Below, piece after piece: positions 25,119-33,333 of a stretch of 64,000 bases of DNA. The stretch covers positions 30,965 through 94,964 of the forward strand of contig NZ_CADIJY010000018.1 in assembly GCF_902859735.1 (NCBI RefSeq), read 5' to 3'. The DNA comes from Achromobacter aegrifaciens. Its GTDB lineage: Bacteria; Pseudomonadota; Gammaproteobacteria; Burkholderiales; Burkholderiaceae_B. Positions within the stretch are counted from its first letter, which is position 1. Each line of letters begins with the position of its first letter. The notes below the pieces were generated by a model. The model saw only the letters and a list, made by a program, of their open reading frames with translations. It was not told where the DNA came from and searched no databases. A program made the translations under genes and the position numbers.

Positions 25119-25942
25119 AGGCCGCTGCATTCGAATACTCCCGCCCGGACACCCTGCAGGACGCTTTGCGGGCGCTGCGCGGGCACGAGGGCCGCGCCAA
25201 GCTCATGGCTGGCGGCCAATCGCTGGGCCCCATGTTGAATCTGCGCCTGGCGCGTCCGCCCGTCGTCATCGACATTTCCGGCCTGTCCGAACTGCGCACG
25301 GTGTCGCGCCAGAACGGCAAGCTGCGCGTCGGCGCGGCCGTGACCCATGCCGAGATCGAGGACGGCGTGCACGAACTGCTGCGCGGCACGCCCATGCAGC
25401 AGGTGGCGCCGGGCATCGCCTATCGCGCCATCCGCAACCGCGGCACGCTGGGCGGCAGCCTGGCGCATGCCGATCCGGCGGCCGACTGGGTGCTGACCGT
25501 GGTCGGCCTGGGCGCGACGCTGGAGATCGCGGGGCCGGACGGCGTGCGCATGCTGCCGGCGGAAGACTACATGCAGGGCGCCTATACCACCGGGCTGCGC
25601 GAAGACGAGCTGATCGCCGCCGTGCACATCCCGGAAGCCGGGCCGCAGGCGCGCTGGGGCTACTACAAGTTCTGCCGCAAGACCGGCGAGTTCGCCGAGG
25701 CCAGCTGCGCCGCGTGGTTCGATCCGTCCTCGAAGACGGCGCGCATCGCGGTGGGGGCCCTGGACGGTGCGCCCAGATTGCTGCCCCAACTGGCCGCGCG
25801 CATCGCGCAGCAGGGGCTGGCGGGCCTGGATGAAGCGCTGCTGGCCAGCGAGCTGGCCAGCGTCATGCAGGACAAGGATGAACACCATCGCAAGCTGCAC
25901 GGGACCGCGGTGACGCGCTGCCTGGCGCAGGCCTTGGGTTGA
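25115..25942 (+). CDS. picA2: Picolinate dehydrogenase, FAD-binding medium subunit
   Basis: 275-residue FAD subunit of the CoxM/CutM type. KLMAGGQSLGPMLNLRLARP and AIRNRGTLGGSLAHADPAAD are the two FAD-binding motifs. It starts inside the picA1 stop (ATGA). Its own stop lies within the possible upstream TTG start of picA3. It carries electrons from the FeS clusters towards the acceptor. Confidence 0.92.
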   Translation: MKAAAFEYSRPDTLQDALRALRGHEGRAKLMAGGQSLGPMLNLRLARPPVVIDISGLSELRTVSRQNGKLRVGAAVTHAEIEDGVHELLRGTPMQQVAPGIAYRAIRNRGTLGGSLAHADPAADWVLTVVGLGATLEIAGPDGVRMLPAEDYMQGAYTTGLREDELIAAVHIPEAGPQARWGYYKFCRKTGEFAEASCAAWFDPSSKTARIAVGALDGAPRLLPQLAARIAQQGLAGLDEALLASELASVMQDKDEHHRKLHGTAVTRCLAQALG

Positions 25943-25953
25943 CAGGAATGAGC

Positions 25954-27168
25954 ATGGTTCAGGTGACATTGGAAGTAAACGGCAAGCGCGTATCGCACGA
26001 GGCGCCCGCGCGCATGCATCTGGGGGATTTCCTGCGGGATCAGGCACGCCTGACCGGCACCCATCTTGGCTGCGAGCACGGCGTCTGCGGCGCCTGCACG
26101 GTGCTGGTGGATGGCGCGCCGGTGCGCTCCTGTATCTCGTTCGCGGTGGCCTGCGAAGGCCGGCAGGTGACCACCATCGAAGGCTATGACGCCGATCCGG
26201 TGATGCAGCGGCTGCGCGCCGCCTTTACCAAACACCACGCCCTGCAATGCGGTTATTGCACCCCGGGCATGCTGGCGACCTCGCGCGATATCGTGCTGCG
26301 CCTGGCGGATGCGGACGAAGGCCGGGTGCGTGTGGAGCTGTCCGGCAATCTGTGCCGCTGCACCGGATACATGGGCATCGTCGCCGCCGTCATGTCGGTG
26401 CTGGCCGAACTCAGGGAACAGCCCGATCCCGCGGTAGAGGCGCTGCGCGCCGCTCAGGCGCAGGGCCGGGGCGCCGCGCCAGCAGCGGAAAAGCCGGTGG
26501 CGTTCGCGGGGTTCACGCCTGCGGCGGCCAGCCAGCCGGCCGCAAGCGCCGCTGCGGCGCCGGCTCCGGCTGCCGCCCCGGCCGGTAAGAAGGAAGGCAA
26601 GAAAGAGGGCCGTGGCAGCCAGATCGACGGCGGCTTCAAGGTGCCTTTCCCGGCTGCTGACGTCTGGGCCTTCATGGTGGACCTGCCAGCCCTGGCCAGC
26701 TGCCTGCCGGGCGCGTCGATCGAGGAACACGAAGGCGACCGGGTCAAGGGCAAGATCGCGATCAAGTTCGGCCCCATGTCCGCCGCCTTCAATGGCGCGG
26801 CCCGCCTGGAACGCGACGACGCGGCCATGCAGGCGGTGTTTCGCGGCGCGGGGCAGGACTCGCTCAGCCAGTCGCGCGCCAACGGCGACATCACGTATCG
26901 CCTGGAGGCGCTGTCGGCCAACGAGACGCAGGTCCACGTGAACCTGCTGTATTCGCTGCAAGGGCCGCTGGCGCAGTTTTCGCGTTCGGGCCTGGTGCAG
27001 GACTTCGTGCGCCGCATGATCGCGGACTTCGGCAACAACGTCACGGCCAGACTGCGCCGACCCGCTGCCGCGGGTGAGGCGCCGGTCCAGGCCAGCTTCA
27101 ATCCCACAGCCATGTTCTTCAGCGTGCTGTGGGCGCGCATCAAGCGGTGGTTCGGCCGCGGCGGCTGA
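25954..27168 (+). CDS. picA3: Picolinate dehydrogenase [2Fe-2S] small subunit fused to a CoxG-like domain
   Basis: 404-residue fusion. Residues 1-155 are the usual small subunit: a plant-type [2Fe-2S] cluster at Cys40, 45, 48 and 60, and a second at Cys99, 102, 134 and 136. An Ala/Pro/Lys-rich linker (about 160-210) leads to an SRPBCC/CoxG domain (about 213-370: FKVPFPAADVWAFMVDLPAL, LPGASIEEHEGDRVKGKI). The tail MFFSVLWARIKRWFGRGG could insert in the membrane. ATG 25954 is chosen because AGGA sits six bases before it; ATG 25948 and TTG 25939 are alternatives. The CoxG part of CO dehydrogenase systems is membrane-linked, so electron delivery to quinone is a reasonable inference. Confidence 0.85.
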   Translation: MVQVTLEVNGKRVSHEAPARMHLGDFLRDQARLTGTHLGCEHGVCGACTVLVDGAPVRSCISFAVACEGRQVTTIEGYDADPVMQRLRAAFTKHHALQCGYCTPGMLATSRDIVLRLADADEGRVRVELSGNLCRCTGYMGIVAAVMSVLAELREQPDPAVEALRAAQAQGRGAAPAAEKPVAFAGFTPAAASQPAASAAAAPAPAAAPAGKKEGKKEGRGSQIDGGFKVPFPAADVWAFMVDLPALASCLPGASIEEHEGDRVKGKIAIKFGPMSAAFNGAARLERDDAAMQAVFRGAGQDSLSQSRANGDITYRLEALSANETQVHVNLLYSLQGPLAQFSRSGLVQDFVRRMIADFGNNVTARLRRPAAAGEAPVQASFNPTAMFFSVLWARIKRWFGRGG

Positions 27169-27183
27169 ACACGCGGGGTACCA

Positions 27184-27204
27184 GCGGCCGCGGGGCGCGG
27201 CCGC
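27184..27204. other. Strong intra-operon hairpin after picA3
   Basis: GCGGCCGCG-GGG-CGCGGCCGC, a perfect 9-bp GC stem with a 3-base loop, between picA3 and the ABC receptor gene. There is no T-tract. It may stabilise the upstream message or reduce read-through into transporter genes. Confidence 0.5.
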
Positions 27205-27232
27205 GCTGTGTCGGCACATAACGGGGAAAATC

Positions 27233-28258
27233 ATGCTCGCGGTATTCGCAAGAAACTGGCGCAACGCGTTGTTGGGCCTGGCTGCTGTCGCGCTCAGCGC
27301 GCCCGCCTGGTCCCAGGCTTTGGAGCCTTTGAAGGTGCGGCTGGACTGGACGCCCTGGGGCGTGCACGGCGCATTCCATCTGGCGCAGCAGAAGGGCTGG
27401 TACAAGCAGGCCGGCCTGGACGTGACGCTGGAGGACGGCAATGGATCCGTGACGACGGTGCAGATCGTTGGCGCCGGCGACAGCTTCGATCTGGGGCATG
27501 CCGCCCTGGCCTCGGCCATGATCGCCCGCGAGAAAGGCATGCCGGTCAAGGCCGTGGCTGTGTTCGCCAGGCAGAGCGACATCGGGCTGCTGGTGCAGTC
27601 CGATGCCGGCATCACCGGCCCGGCGCAGCTCAAGGGCAAGAAGGTGGCCTATACGGCGGGCTCCTTGGAAGCGCCGTTCATCGATGCCTTCCTGGCCGCG
27701 GGCAAGCTCAAGAAGAGCGACCTGGAACTGATCAACGTGGACGCCGCCAGCAAGGCGTCGACCTATGCCGTGGGGCGGGCCGACGCGGCATTCTCCACCA
27801 TTCCGTTCTTCCTGCCCGTGGTGTCGCAGAATCGCCCGTCCAGCGCGGTGCGCTTCGCCGATTTCGGCCTGAACATGCCCAGTTTCGGCCTGTTCGCCAA
27901 TGAGTCCAAGCTGGCGCAGCGGCGCGACGCCATCGCGCGCTTTGCGAGCGTCAGCGCGCGGGCCTGGGAGTACATCTACGCCGGCCACCAGGACGAGGCG
28001 GTCGCCGCCATCCTGGCGCAGCGGCCGCAGGCCCGGTTGGACAAGAAGGTGCTGCGCGGGCAGATCGACGCCTTGCAGCCGTATTTCGGCCAGCCGGCGG
28101 CGGGCGCGCGGCTGGGCGCCATCGTGCCGCAGGACTGGACGCAGGCCGTCGCCACCTTGTCGACGGTCGGGCTGATCAGCGCCGGCGCGCAGCCCGCCAC
28201 GTTCTATGCGCCCGACCTGGTGCATCCGGAACGCTACGACAGCCTGGTGCAACCATGA
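27233..28258 (+). CDS. ABC transporter substrate-binding protein (NMT1/SsuA-like)
   Basis: 341-residue periplasmic receptor of the nitrate/sulfonate/taurine/pyrimidine-precursor group. A signal peptide ends near APAWSQA. LKVRLDWTPWGVHGAFHLAQ and KGWYKQAGLDVTLEDGNGS are family hallmarks, and the domain resembles NMT1/THI5-like proteins. GGGGAAAA precedes ATG 27233. It overlaps the ATPase gene by 4 bases. Placement inside the pic operon suggests uptake of picolinate or a related pyridine; the ligand is inferred only. Confidence 0.85.
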   Translation: MLAVFARNWRNALLGLAAVALSAPAWSQALEPLKVRLDWTPWGVHGAFHLAQQKGWYKQAGLDVTLEDGNGSVTTVQIVGAGDSFDLGHAALASAMIAREKGMPVKAVAVFARQSDIGLLVQSDAGITGPAQLKGKKVAYTAGSLEAPFIDAFLAAGKLKKSDLELINVDAASKASTYAVGRADAAFSTIPFFLPVVSQNRPSSAVRFADFGLNMPSFGLFANESKLAQRRDAIARFASVSARAWEYIYAGHQDEAVAAILAQRPQARLDKKVLRGQIDALQPYFGQPAAGARLGAIVPQDWTQAVATLSTVGLISAGAQPATFYAPDLVHPERYDSLVQP

Positions 28259-29064
28259 CGCAGTGGGCCGTGTCCGCAACGGACGTGCGCAAGCGCTACC
28301 CCGGCGCGGCGGGGGTGGAAGCGCTGGCGTCGGTGTCGGTCGACGTGCCGCGCGGCCGCTTCGTCAGCATCCTGGGCCCCAGCGGCTGCGGCAAGAGCAC
28401 CTTTCTGCGTTGCGTGGCCGGGCTGGAGACCGTTTCGAGCGGCGAGCTGCGGGTGGAGGGCGTGCCCGTGCAGGGGCCGCCGGACGGCATGGGCATGGTG
28501 TTCCAGCGCGACGCGCTGCTGGAGTGGCGCAACGTGCGCCGCAACATCCTGCTGCCGGTGGAGTTTGCGCACAAGCCGGTGGCCGCCTATGCCGACAAGG
28601 TGCGCGCGCTGCTGGCCCTGACCGGGCTGGAAAAGTTTGCCGAAAGCTATCCGCGCGAACTGTCCGGCGGCATGCGGCAGCGCGCCGCCATCTGCCGGGC
28701 GCTGGTGGACGATCCGAAGCTGCTGCTCATGGACGAACCCTTCGGCGCGCTGGACGCGCTGACGCGCGACCAGATGAACGTCGAGCTGCAGCGGATCTGG
28801 ATGGAAACGCGCAACACGGTGTTGTTCGTGACGCACGGCATCGCCGAGGCGGTATTCCTGGGCGACGTGGTGATGGTGTTCTCGCCGCGCCCGGGCCGGA
28901 TCCTCGAAACCATAGAAATCGACCTGCCGCGGCCCCGGCCGCTGGCGTTGCGCGAGACGCCGCAATTCGGCGAATACGTGCGGCACATCCGCGGCATGTT
29001 CCAGAGCATGGGCCTGATAGACGAGGGCGCGCGCGCCGCGTCCGGACTGGAGTCCGTCCAATGA
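28255..29064 (+). CDS. ABC transporter ATPase (SsuB/TauB-like)
   Basis: 269-residue ATPase. Walker A is GPSGCGKSTF, the signature is LSGGMRQRAAICRAL, and Walker B is LLLMDEPFGALDALTR with the H-loop VTHGIAEAV. It starts in the ATGA overlap with the receptor gene and ends in another ATGA overlap with the permease gene, so the three are tightly coupled. Confidence 0.92.
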   Translation: MTQWAVSATDVRKRYPGAAGVEALASVSVDVPRGRFVSILGPSGCGKSTFLRCVAGLETVSSGELRVEGVPVQGPPDGMGMVFQRDALLEWRNVRRNILLPVEFAHKPVAAYADKVRALLALTGLEKFAESYPRELSGGMRQRAAICRALVDDPKLLLMDEPFGALDALTRDQMNVELQRIWMETRNTVLFVTHGIAEAVFLGDVVMVFSPRPGRILETIEIDLPRPRPLALRETPQFGEYVRHIRGMFQSMGLIDEGARAASGLESVQ

Positions 29065-29837
29065 GCGCGCTCTTGAAAGGGGCGGGCCGGCGCATGGCCG
29101 GGCTGGTGTCGGTGCTGGTCTTCCTGCTGCTGTGGGAAGCCGCCGCGCGGATTTTCCATGTGCGCGCCATCATGCTGCCGCTGCCCGGCCAGGTGGCGCT
29201 GGAGCTGGCCGCGGAATGGAGCTGGTATGCCGGCCACGCTGCCTACACACTGATGACCACGCTGGCGGGCTTTGCGCTGGCAGTGGTGGCCGGGGTGGCG
29301 ATTGCCGTCATGCTGGTGGGGTCGCGCTGGTTCGAACGCTTCATCTATCCCCTGATCGTGGCGCTGAACAGCGTGCCCAAGGTCGCCATTGCGCCGCTGT
29401 TCGTGATCTGGATGGGCACGGGCGCGGAACCCAAGGTCGCCATCGCCTTCCTGATCGCCGTGTTCGCGATGATCGTGGACACCGTCCATGGCCTGCGCTC
29501 GGTGCCGCAGGACGTGCTGGACCTGGGGCGCGTGCTGAAGGGTTCGCGGCGCGATTTCTTCTTCAAGGTGCGGCTGCCCAGCGCGTTGCCTTCGATCCTG
29601 GCGGGCATGAAGGTCTCGATCTCGCTGGCGCTGGTGGGCGCCATCGTGGGCGAGTTCGTGTCCTCGCAGCGCGGTTTGGGCTACGTGATCATGAGTGCCC
29701 AGGGCACCTTCGACACGGTGCGGGTGTTCGCCGCGATCTTCGTGCTGGCCCTGATGGGCATGCTGCTGTTTGCCTTGCTGGTGTGGCTGGAACGGCGCCT
29801 GACGCCCTGGCTGCGGCACCACCGCGAAGACGATTGA
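29061..29837 (+). CDS. ABC transporter permease (SsuC/TauC-like)
   Basis: 258-residue inner-membrane permease with about six helices. The EAA-type cytoplasmic loop is VLDLGRVLKGSRRDFFFKVRLPSALPSILAG. Start ATG 29061 within the ATPase stop. It completes a three-gene importer inserted between the picA genes and the TRAP membrane genes. Confidence 0.9.
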   Translation: MSALLKGAGRRMAGLVSVLVFLLLWEAAARIFHVRAIMLPLPGQVALELAAEWSWYAGHAAYTLMTTLAGFALAVVAGVAIAVMLVGSRWFERFIYPLIVALNSVPKVAIAPLFVIWMGTGAEPKVAIAFLIAVFAMIVDTVHGLRSVPQDVLDLGRVLKGSRRDFFFKVRLPSALPSILAGMKVSISLALVGAIVGEFVSSQRGLGYVIMSAQGTFDTVRVFAAIFVLALMGMLLFALLVWLERRLTPWLRHHREDD

Positions 29838-29911
29838 CAGGTTCTAGCCCGGGGCACCACGGGCTGAATGTGGGGCAGGTGCGTGATTAGAAACGATTCT
29901 GGGGAAAACAG

Positions 29912-30538
29912 ATGCAAGCACTACTCGCCTTGTCGCGTGGCATAGACGCGATCAATCTACGCGTGGGCCGGGCCGTGTCCTGGGTCACGCTGCTGGTTGT
30001 GCTGGTCAGCGCCGGCAACGCCATCATGCGCAAGATATTCCACGACAGCTCCAACGCCTGGCTGGAGCTGCAGTGGTACATGTTCGGCGCCATGTTCCTG
30101 CTGACCGCAGGCTACACCCTGCTGAAAAACGACCACGTCAGGGTGGACATCATTGCGTCGCGGCTGTCGCGCCGCGCGCAGATCGGGATCGAGATCTTCG
30201 GCGTGCTGTTCTTCCTGATGCCGGCCTGCCTGCTGATCATGTACCTGTCCTGGCCGGTGTTCATGGATTCGTACCTCAGCAACGAATATTCCTCCAATTC
30301 GGGCGGACTGATCCGCTGGCCGGTGAAGCTGCTGATTCCGGTGGGCTTCGCGCTGCTGGTGCTGGCCGGGCTGTCGCATCTGATCAAGTGCGTGGGCTTC
30401 CTGATGGGACGTTGCCGCGACCCGCGCGAACGCGAGGGAGCCAAGAGCGCGGAAGAAGAACTGGCCGAGGAAATCGCCCGCGAAGCGCAGGCGCGCGAGG
30501 CGGCCGCGCAGAACGAACTGAACAACAAGGGTCGCTGA
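29912..30538 (+). CDS. picT2: TRAP transporter small membrane subunit (DctQ type)
   Basis: 208-residue DctQ-like protein with four predicted helices (WVTLLVVLVSAGNAIMRKIF, MFGAMFLLTAGYTLLKNDHV, GIEIFGVLFFLMPACLLIMY, LLIPVGFALLVLAGLSHLIK) and the conserved HVRVDI. The C-terminal 40 residues are charged and rich in Glu, Ala and Lys. It starts 74 bases after the ABC permease gene and 2 bases before the large TRAP subunit. Confidence 0.9.
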   Translation: MQALLALSRGIDAINLRVGRAVSWVTLLVVLVSAGNAIMRKIFHDSSNAWLELQWYMFGAMFLLTAGYTLLKNDHVRVDIIASRLSRRAQIGIEIFGVLFFLMPACLLIMYLSWPVFMDSYLSNEYSSNSGGLIRWPVKLLIPVGFALLVLAGLSHLIKCVGFLMGRCRDPREREGAKSAEEELAEEIAREAQAREAAAQNELNNKGR

Positions 30539-30540
30539 TC

Positions 30541-32199
30541 ATGGAGTTTCTCATTGCCAATCTGGCGCCGATCATGTTCGCGACGCTGATCATCTTTCTA
30601 CTGTTGGGCTTTCCGGTGGCGTTCGCGCTGGCGGCCAACGGCATCCTGTTCGGCCTGGTCGGCATGGAGCTGGGCCTGCTCAACTCCTCGCTGTTCCAGG
30701 CGCTGCCGCAGCGCGTGTTCGGCATCATTTCCAACGACACGCTGCTGGCGGTGCCGTTCTTCACGCTGATGGGCCTGGTACTGGAGCGATCCGGCATGGC
30801 CGAGGACCTGTTGGAGACCATAGGCCAGCTGTTCGGCTCGATCCGCGGCGGCCTGGCCATCGCGGTGGTGTTCGTGGGCGCGATGCTGGCCGCGACCACG
30901 GGCGTGGTGTCGGCGTCGGTCATTTCCATGGGCTTGATATCGCTGCCGATCATGTTGCGCAACGGCTATGACCGCAAGCTGGCCAGCGGCGTGATCGCCG
31001 CGTCCGGCACCTTGTCGCAGATCATTCCGCCTTCGCTCGTGCTCATCATCCTGGCGGACCAGCTTGGACGTTCCATCGGCGACATCTACCGCGCCGCCAT
31101 GGTGCCGGGCTTCATCCTGGCCGGCCTGTACATCGTCTATGTCGTCATCATGAGCCTGCTGAAGCCGGATTCGGCGCCCGCGCTGCCGGAAGAGGCTCGC
31201 CGCTTCCAGGAGCCGAATGGTGGCCGCGGCGGACGTTCGCTGCTGGTACTGATGACGATTTCCGCCGTGTCGGCATACTTTCTGGGCCGCTGGGTCGAGA
31301 ACCACACCGCGCCGATGGACGAGCGCATCGTGGTGGCGCTGCTGTTCTGGGGCGCGACCGCCTTCGTCATCGCGCTGGTGAACAAGGCGCTGGGCCTGGG
31401 CCTGTTGTCGGCCCTGGCCGAGCGCGTGACCTTCGTGATGATCCCGCCGCTGGCGCTGATCTTCCTGGTGCTGGGCACCATCTTCATCGGCGTGGCCACG
31501 CCGACCGAAGGCGGCGCCATGGGCGCGGTGGGCGCCATCCTGATGGCGGTGGCGCGCCGCCGCCTGTCGCTGGACCTGCTCAAGCAGGCCATGGACACGA
31601 CCACCAAGCTGTCTTGCTTCGTCGTGTTCATCCTGGTGGGTTCCACCGTGTTCGGCCTGACATTCCGCGCCGTCAACGGCGACCTGTGGGTCGAGCATCT
31701 GCTGACCGGCCTGCCGGGCGGACAGTGGGGCTTCCTGATCGTGGTCAGCATCCTGACCTTCGTGCTGGCATTCTTCCTGGACTTCTTCGAACTGGCGTTC
31801 ATCATCGTGCCGCTGCTGGGGCCGGTGGCCGACAAGCTGGGCATCGACCTGATCTGGTTCGGCGTGATCCTGGCCGTCAACATGCAGACCTCGTTCATGC
31901 ATCCGCCGTTCGGCTTTGCGCTGTTCTATCTGCGGTCGGTGGCGCCACGGGACCGCTACAAGGACAGGGTCACGGGCAAGATGATCGAGCCGGTCACCAC
32001 CGGGCAGATCTATTGGGGTTCGGTGCCGTTCATCGTGATCCAGCTGCTGATGGTGGCCGCGGTGATGGCGTTCCCGGGGATGGTGATGCACTACAAGGGC
32101 ACGGACGCGGTGGTCGACCCGAGTTCGGTCTCGCTGGAGGTCGGAGGCAGCGGCTACGGGGGCAGCGCCTACGGCGCGGATGCCAATCCGTTCAAGTGA
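30541..32199 (+). CDS. picT3: TRAP transporter large membrane subunit (DctM type)
   Basis: 552-residue DctM-like carrier with about twelve helices. GFPVAFALAANGILFG, IIPPSLVLIILADQLG and FIGVATPTEGGAMGAVGA are family landmarks. It is longer than the usual ~430 residues because of a hydrophilic loop near residues 215-240 and a Gly-rich C-terminal tail (GGSGYGGSAYGADANPFK). With picT1 and picT2 it makes a sodium- or proton-driven carboxylate importer. Confidence 0.9.
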   Translation: MEFLIANLAPIMFATLIIFLLLGFPVAFALAANGILFGLVGMELGLLNSSLFQALPQRVFGIISNDTLLAVPFFTLMGLVLERSGMAEDLLETIGQLFGSIRGGLAIAVVFVGAMLAATTGVVSASVISMGLISLPIMLRNGYDRKLASGVIAASGTLSQIIPPSLVLIILADQLGRSIGDIYRAAMVPGFILAGLYIVYVVIMSLLKPDSAPALPEEARRFQEPNGGRGGRSLLVLMTISAVSAYFLGRWVENHTAPMDERIVVALLFWGATAFVIALVNKALGLGLLSALAERVTFVMIPPLALIFLVLGTIFIGVATPTEGGAMGAVGAILMAVARRRLSLDLLKQAMDTTTKLSCFVVFILVGSTVFGLTFRAVNGDLWVEHLLTGLPGGQWGFLIVVSILTFVLAFFLDFFELAFIIVPLLGPVADKLGIDLIWFGVILAVNMQTSFMHPPFGFALFYLRSVAPRDRYKDRVTGKMIEPVTTGQIYWGSVPFIVIQLLMVAAVMAFPGMVMHYKGTDAVVDPSSVSLEVGGSGYGGSAYGADANPFK

Positions 32200-32205
32200 T
32201 GCGAC

Positions 32206-32228
32206 AGGGGCGTCCAGGGGACGCCCCT
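32206..32228 (+). terminator. Hairpin at the end of the pic operon
   Basis: AGGGGCGTCC-AGG-GGACGCCCCT, a perfect 10-bp stem 7 bases after the picT3 stop. The following TGATCTTT is only weakly T-rich, so termination may be partial. Confidence 0.6.
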
Positions 32229-32234
32229 TGATCT

Positions 32235-33032
32235 TTAGGGCTTGACCGCGTGTGTGGCGAGGAACGTCGGCAGGAAGCGGTCGATCAGGAAGCGCGGCTG
32301 GGGCTGTTCATCTTCATAAAACCCCTTCAGCAGGAATCCGGCTTCCAGCTGGCCGCCTATCTGTTCGCCCAGGCTGTGCCCGAACACCAGCGCGTCGCCC
32401 CGGCCTTGCTTTTCCGCCAGTTCCGATGCGCTCAGGTCGCGCAGGTCCGAGTAGGGCAGCCGGAAGCGCGGCCGGATCAGGCCCTGCTCGGCCAGTTCCG
32501 GCGCGCGGTCGCCGACGAACACGCCCGGGTTGTAGAAGCTGCTGAGCAGCCTGCCGCCATGCTTCAGCACCCTGAAGCACTCCCGCCAAACAGGCCGCAC
32601 GTCGGGCACGTACAGGTTGGAGATCGGATGCACGATGCAGTCGAAGGACGCGTCGGCGAACGCCGAGAGATCCCGCATGTCTCCCTGCACGGTTGCGAGC
32701 GCCAGGCTGTCGCGGCGCGCGACCATGTCGTCCTGGGCCAGTTGCAGCGGCGAAGCGTCGAACACGGTCACGTCCGCGCCGGCCGCGGCCAGCACGGGCG
32801 CCTGTTGGCCGCCGGCGGAGGCCAGGCACAGGATGCGCGGAACCGGATACATCGCCGGCAGCCAATCCGCGGGCAGGGCGCGCGGCGTGATGTGCACCTG
32901 CCAGTCTCCGCGGCGCGCGGCCTCGATCGTTTCGGGGCCGACCGGTTGCGACCAGGCGCATTGCTGCGCGGCCTGGCGGTCCCAGGCGGCGCGGTTGTGT
33001 TCATAGATATCGATGGTGTCAGTCGCAGGCAT
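32235..33032 (-). CDS. Class I SAM-dependent methyltransferase
   Basis: 265-residue methyltransferase. Motif I is degenerate (ILCLASAGGQQAPVLAAAGA), followed by VTVFDASPLQ and SFDCIVHPISNLYVPD (motifs II and post-I). The pattern is that of small-molecule methylases of the UbiE/11 type. It is convergent with the pic operon. Substrate unknown. Confidence 0.75.
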   Translation of the reverse strand: MPATDTIDIYEHNRAAWDRQAAQQCAWSQPVGPETIEAARRGDWQVHITPRALPADWLPAMYPVPRILCLASAGGQQAPVLAAAGADVTVFDASPLQLAQDDMVARRDSLALATVQGDMRDLSAFADASFDCIVHPISNLYVPDVRPVWRECFRVLKHGGRLLSSFYNPGVFVGDRAPELAEQGLIRPRFRLPYSDLRDLSASELAEKQGRGDALVFGHSLGEQIGGQLEAGFLLKGFYEDEQPQPRFLIDRFLPTFLATHAVKP

Positions 33033-33333
33033 TGCGTTTTCCTTCTGTCAAAAGGGGAAAACTGCCGATGGACACGCGATCCGCGAGCCTGTGCCCGAAG
33101 GGAGCAGGACGCGGCGCGCCGATAGGGGCCAGGTCCTGCAAGACATCAGAATCGAACAAGCAATGCGGCTCGCGCGCCAGGCAGCGAGGGGGGCAAGATG
33201 CGTGGGCATCCCGGCATTTACTTGTTCACTCTGAGTGCTCCGGTGGAAGGAGAGAAGGTTGCAAGCTTAACCGGGACGGCGCGGTGGGACAAACGGCCGC
33301 CCGCCGCCGGTTCATCGCGCGGCCGTCGCGCAG
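33033..33333. other. About 300-bp region without a supported gene
   Basis: Lies between two methyltransferase genes that both read leftward. Short open frames on the plus strand (for example 33013-33234) lack a product I can recognise. It should hold the promoter of the 32235-33032 gene; no clear -35/-10 pair was found. Confidence 0.4.

Noticed and set aside
29846-29865. Weak hairpin AGCCCG...CGGGCT between the ABC permease and picT2
   Set aside because: Only 6 bp, no T-tract, inside a likely operon; not enough to call a terminator.
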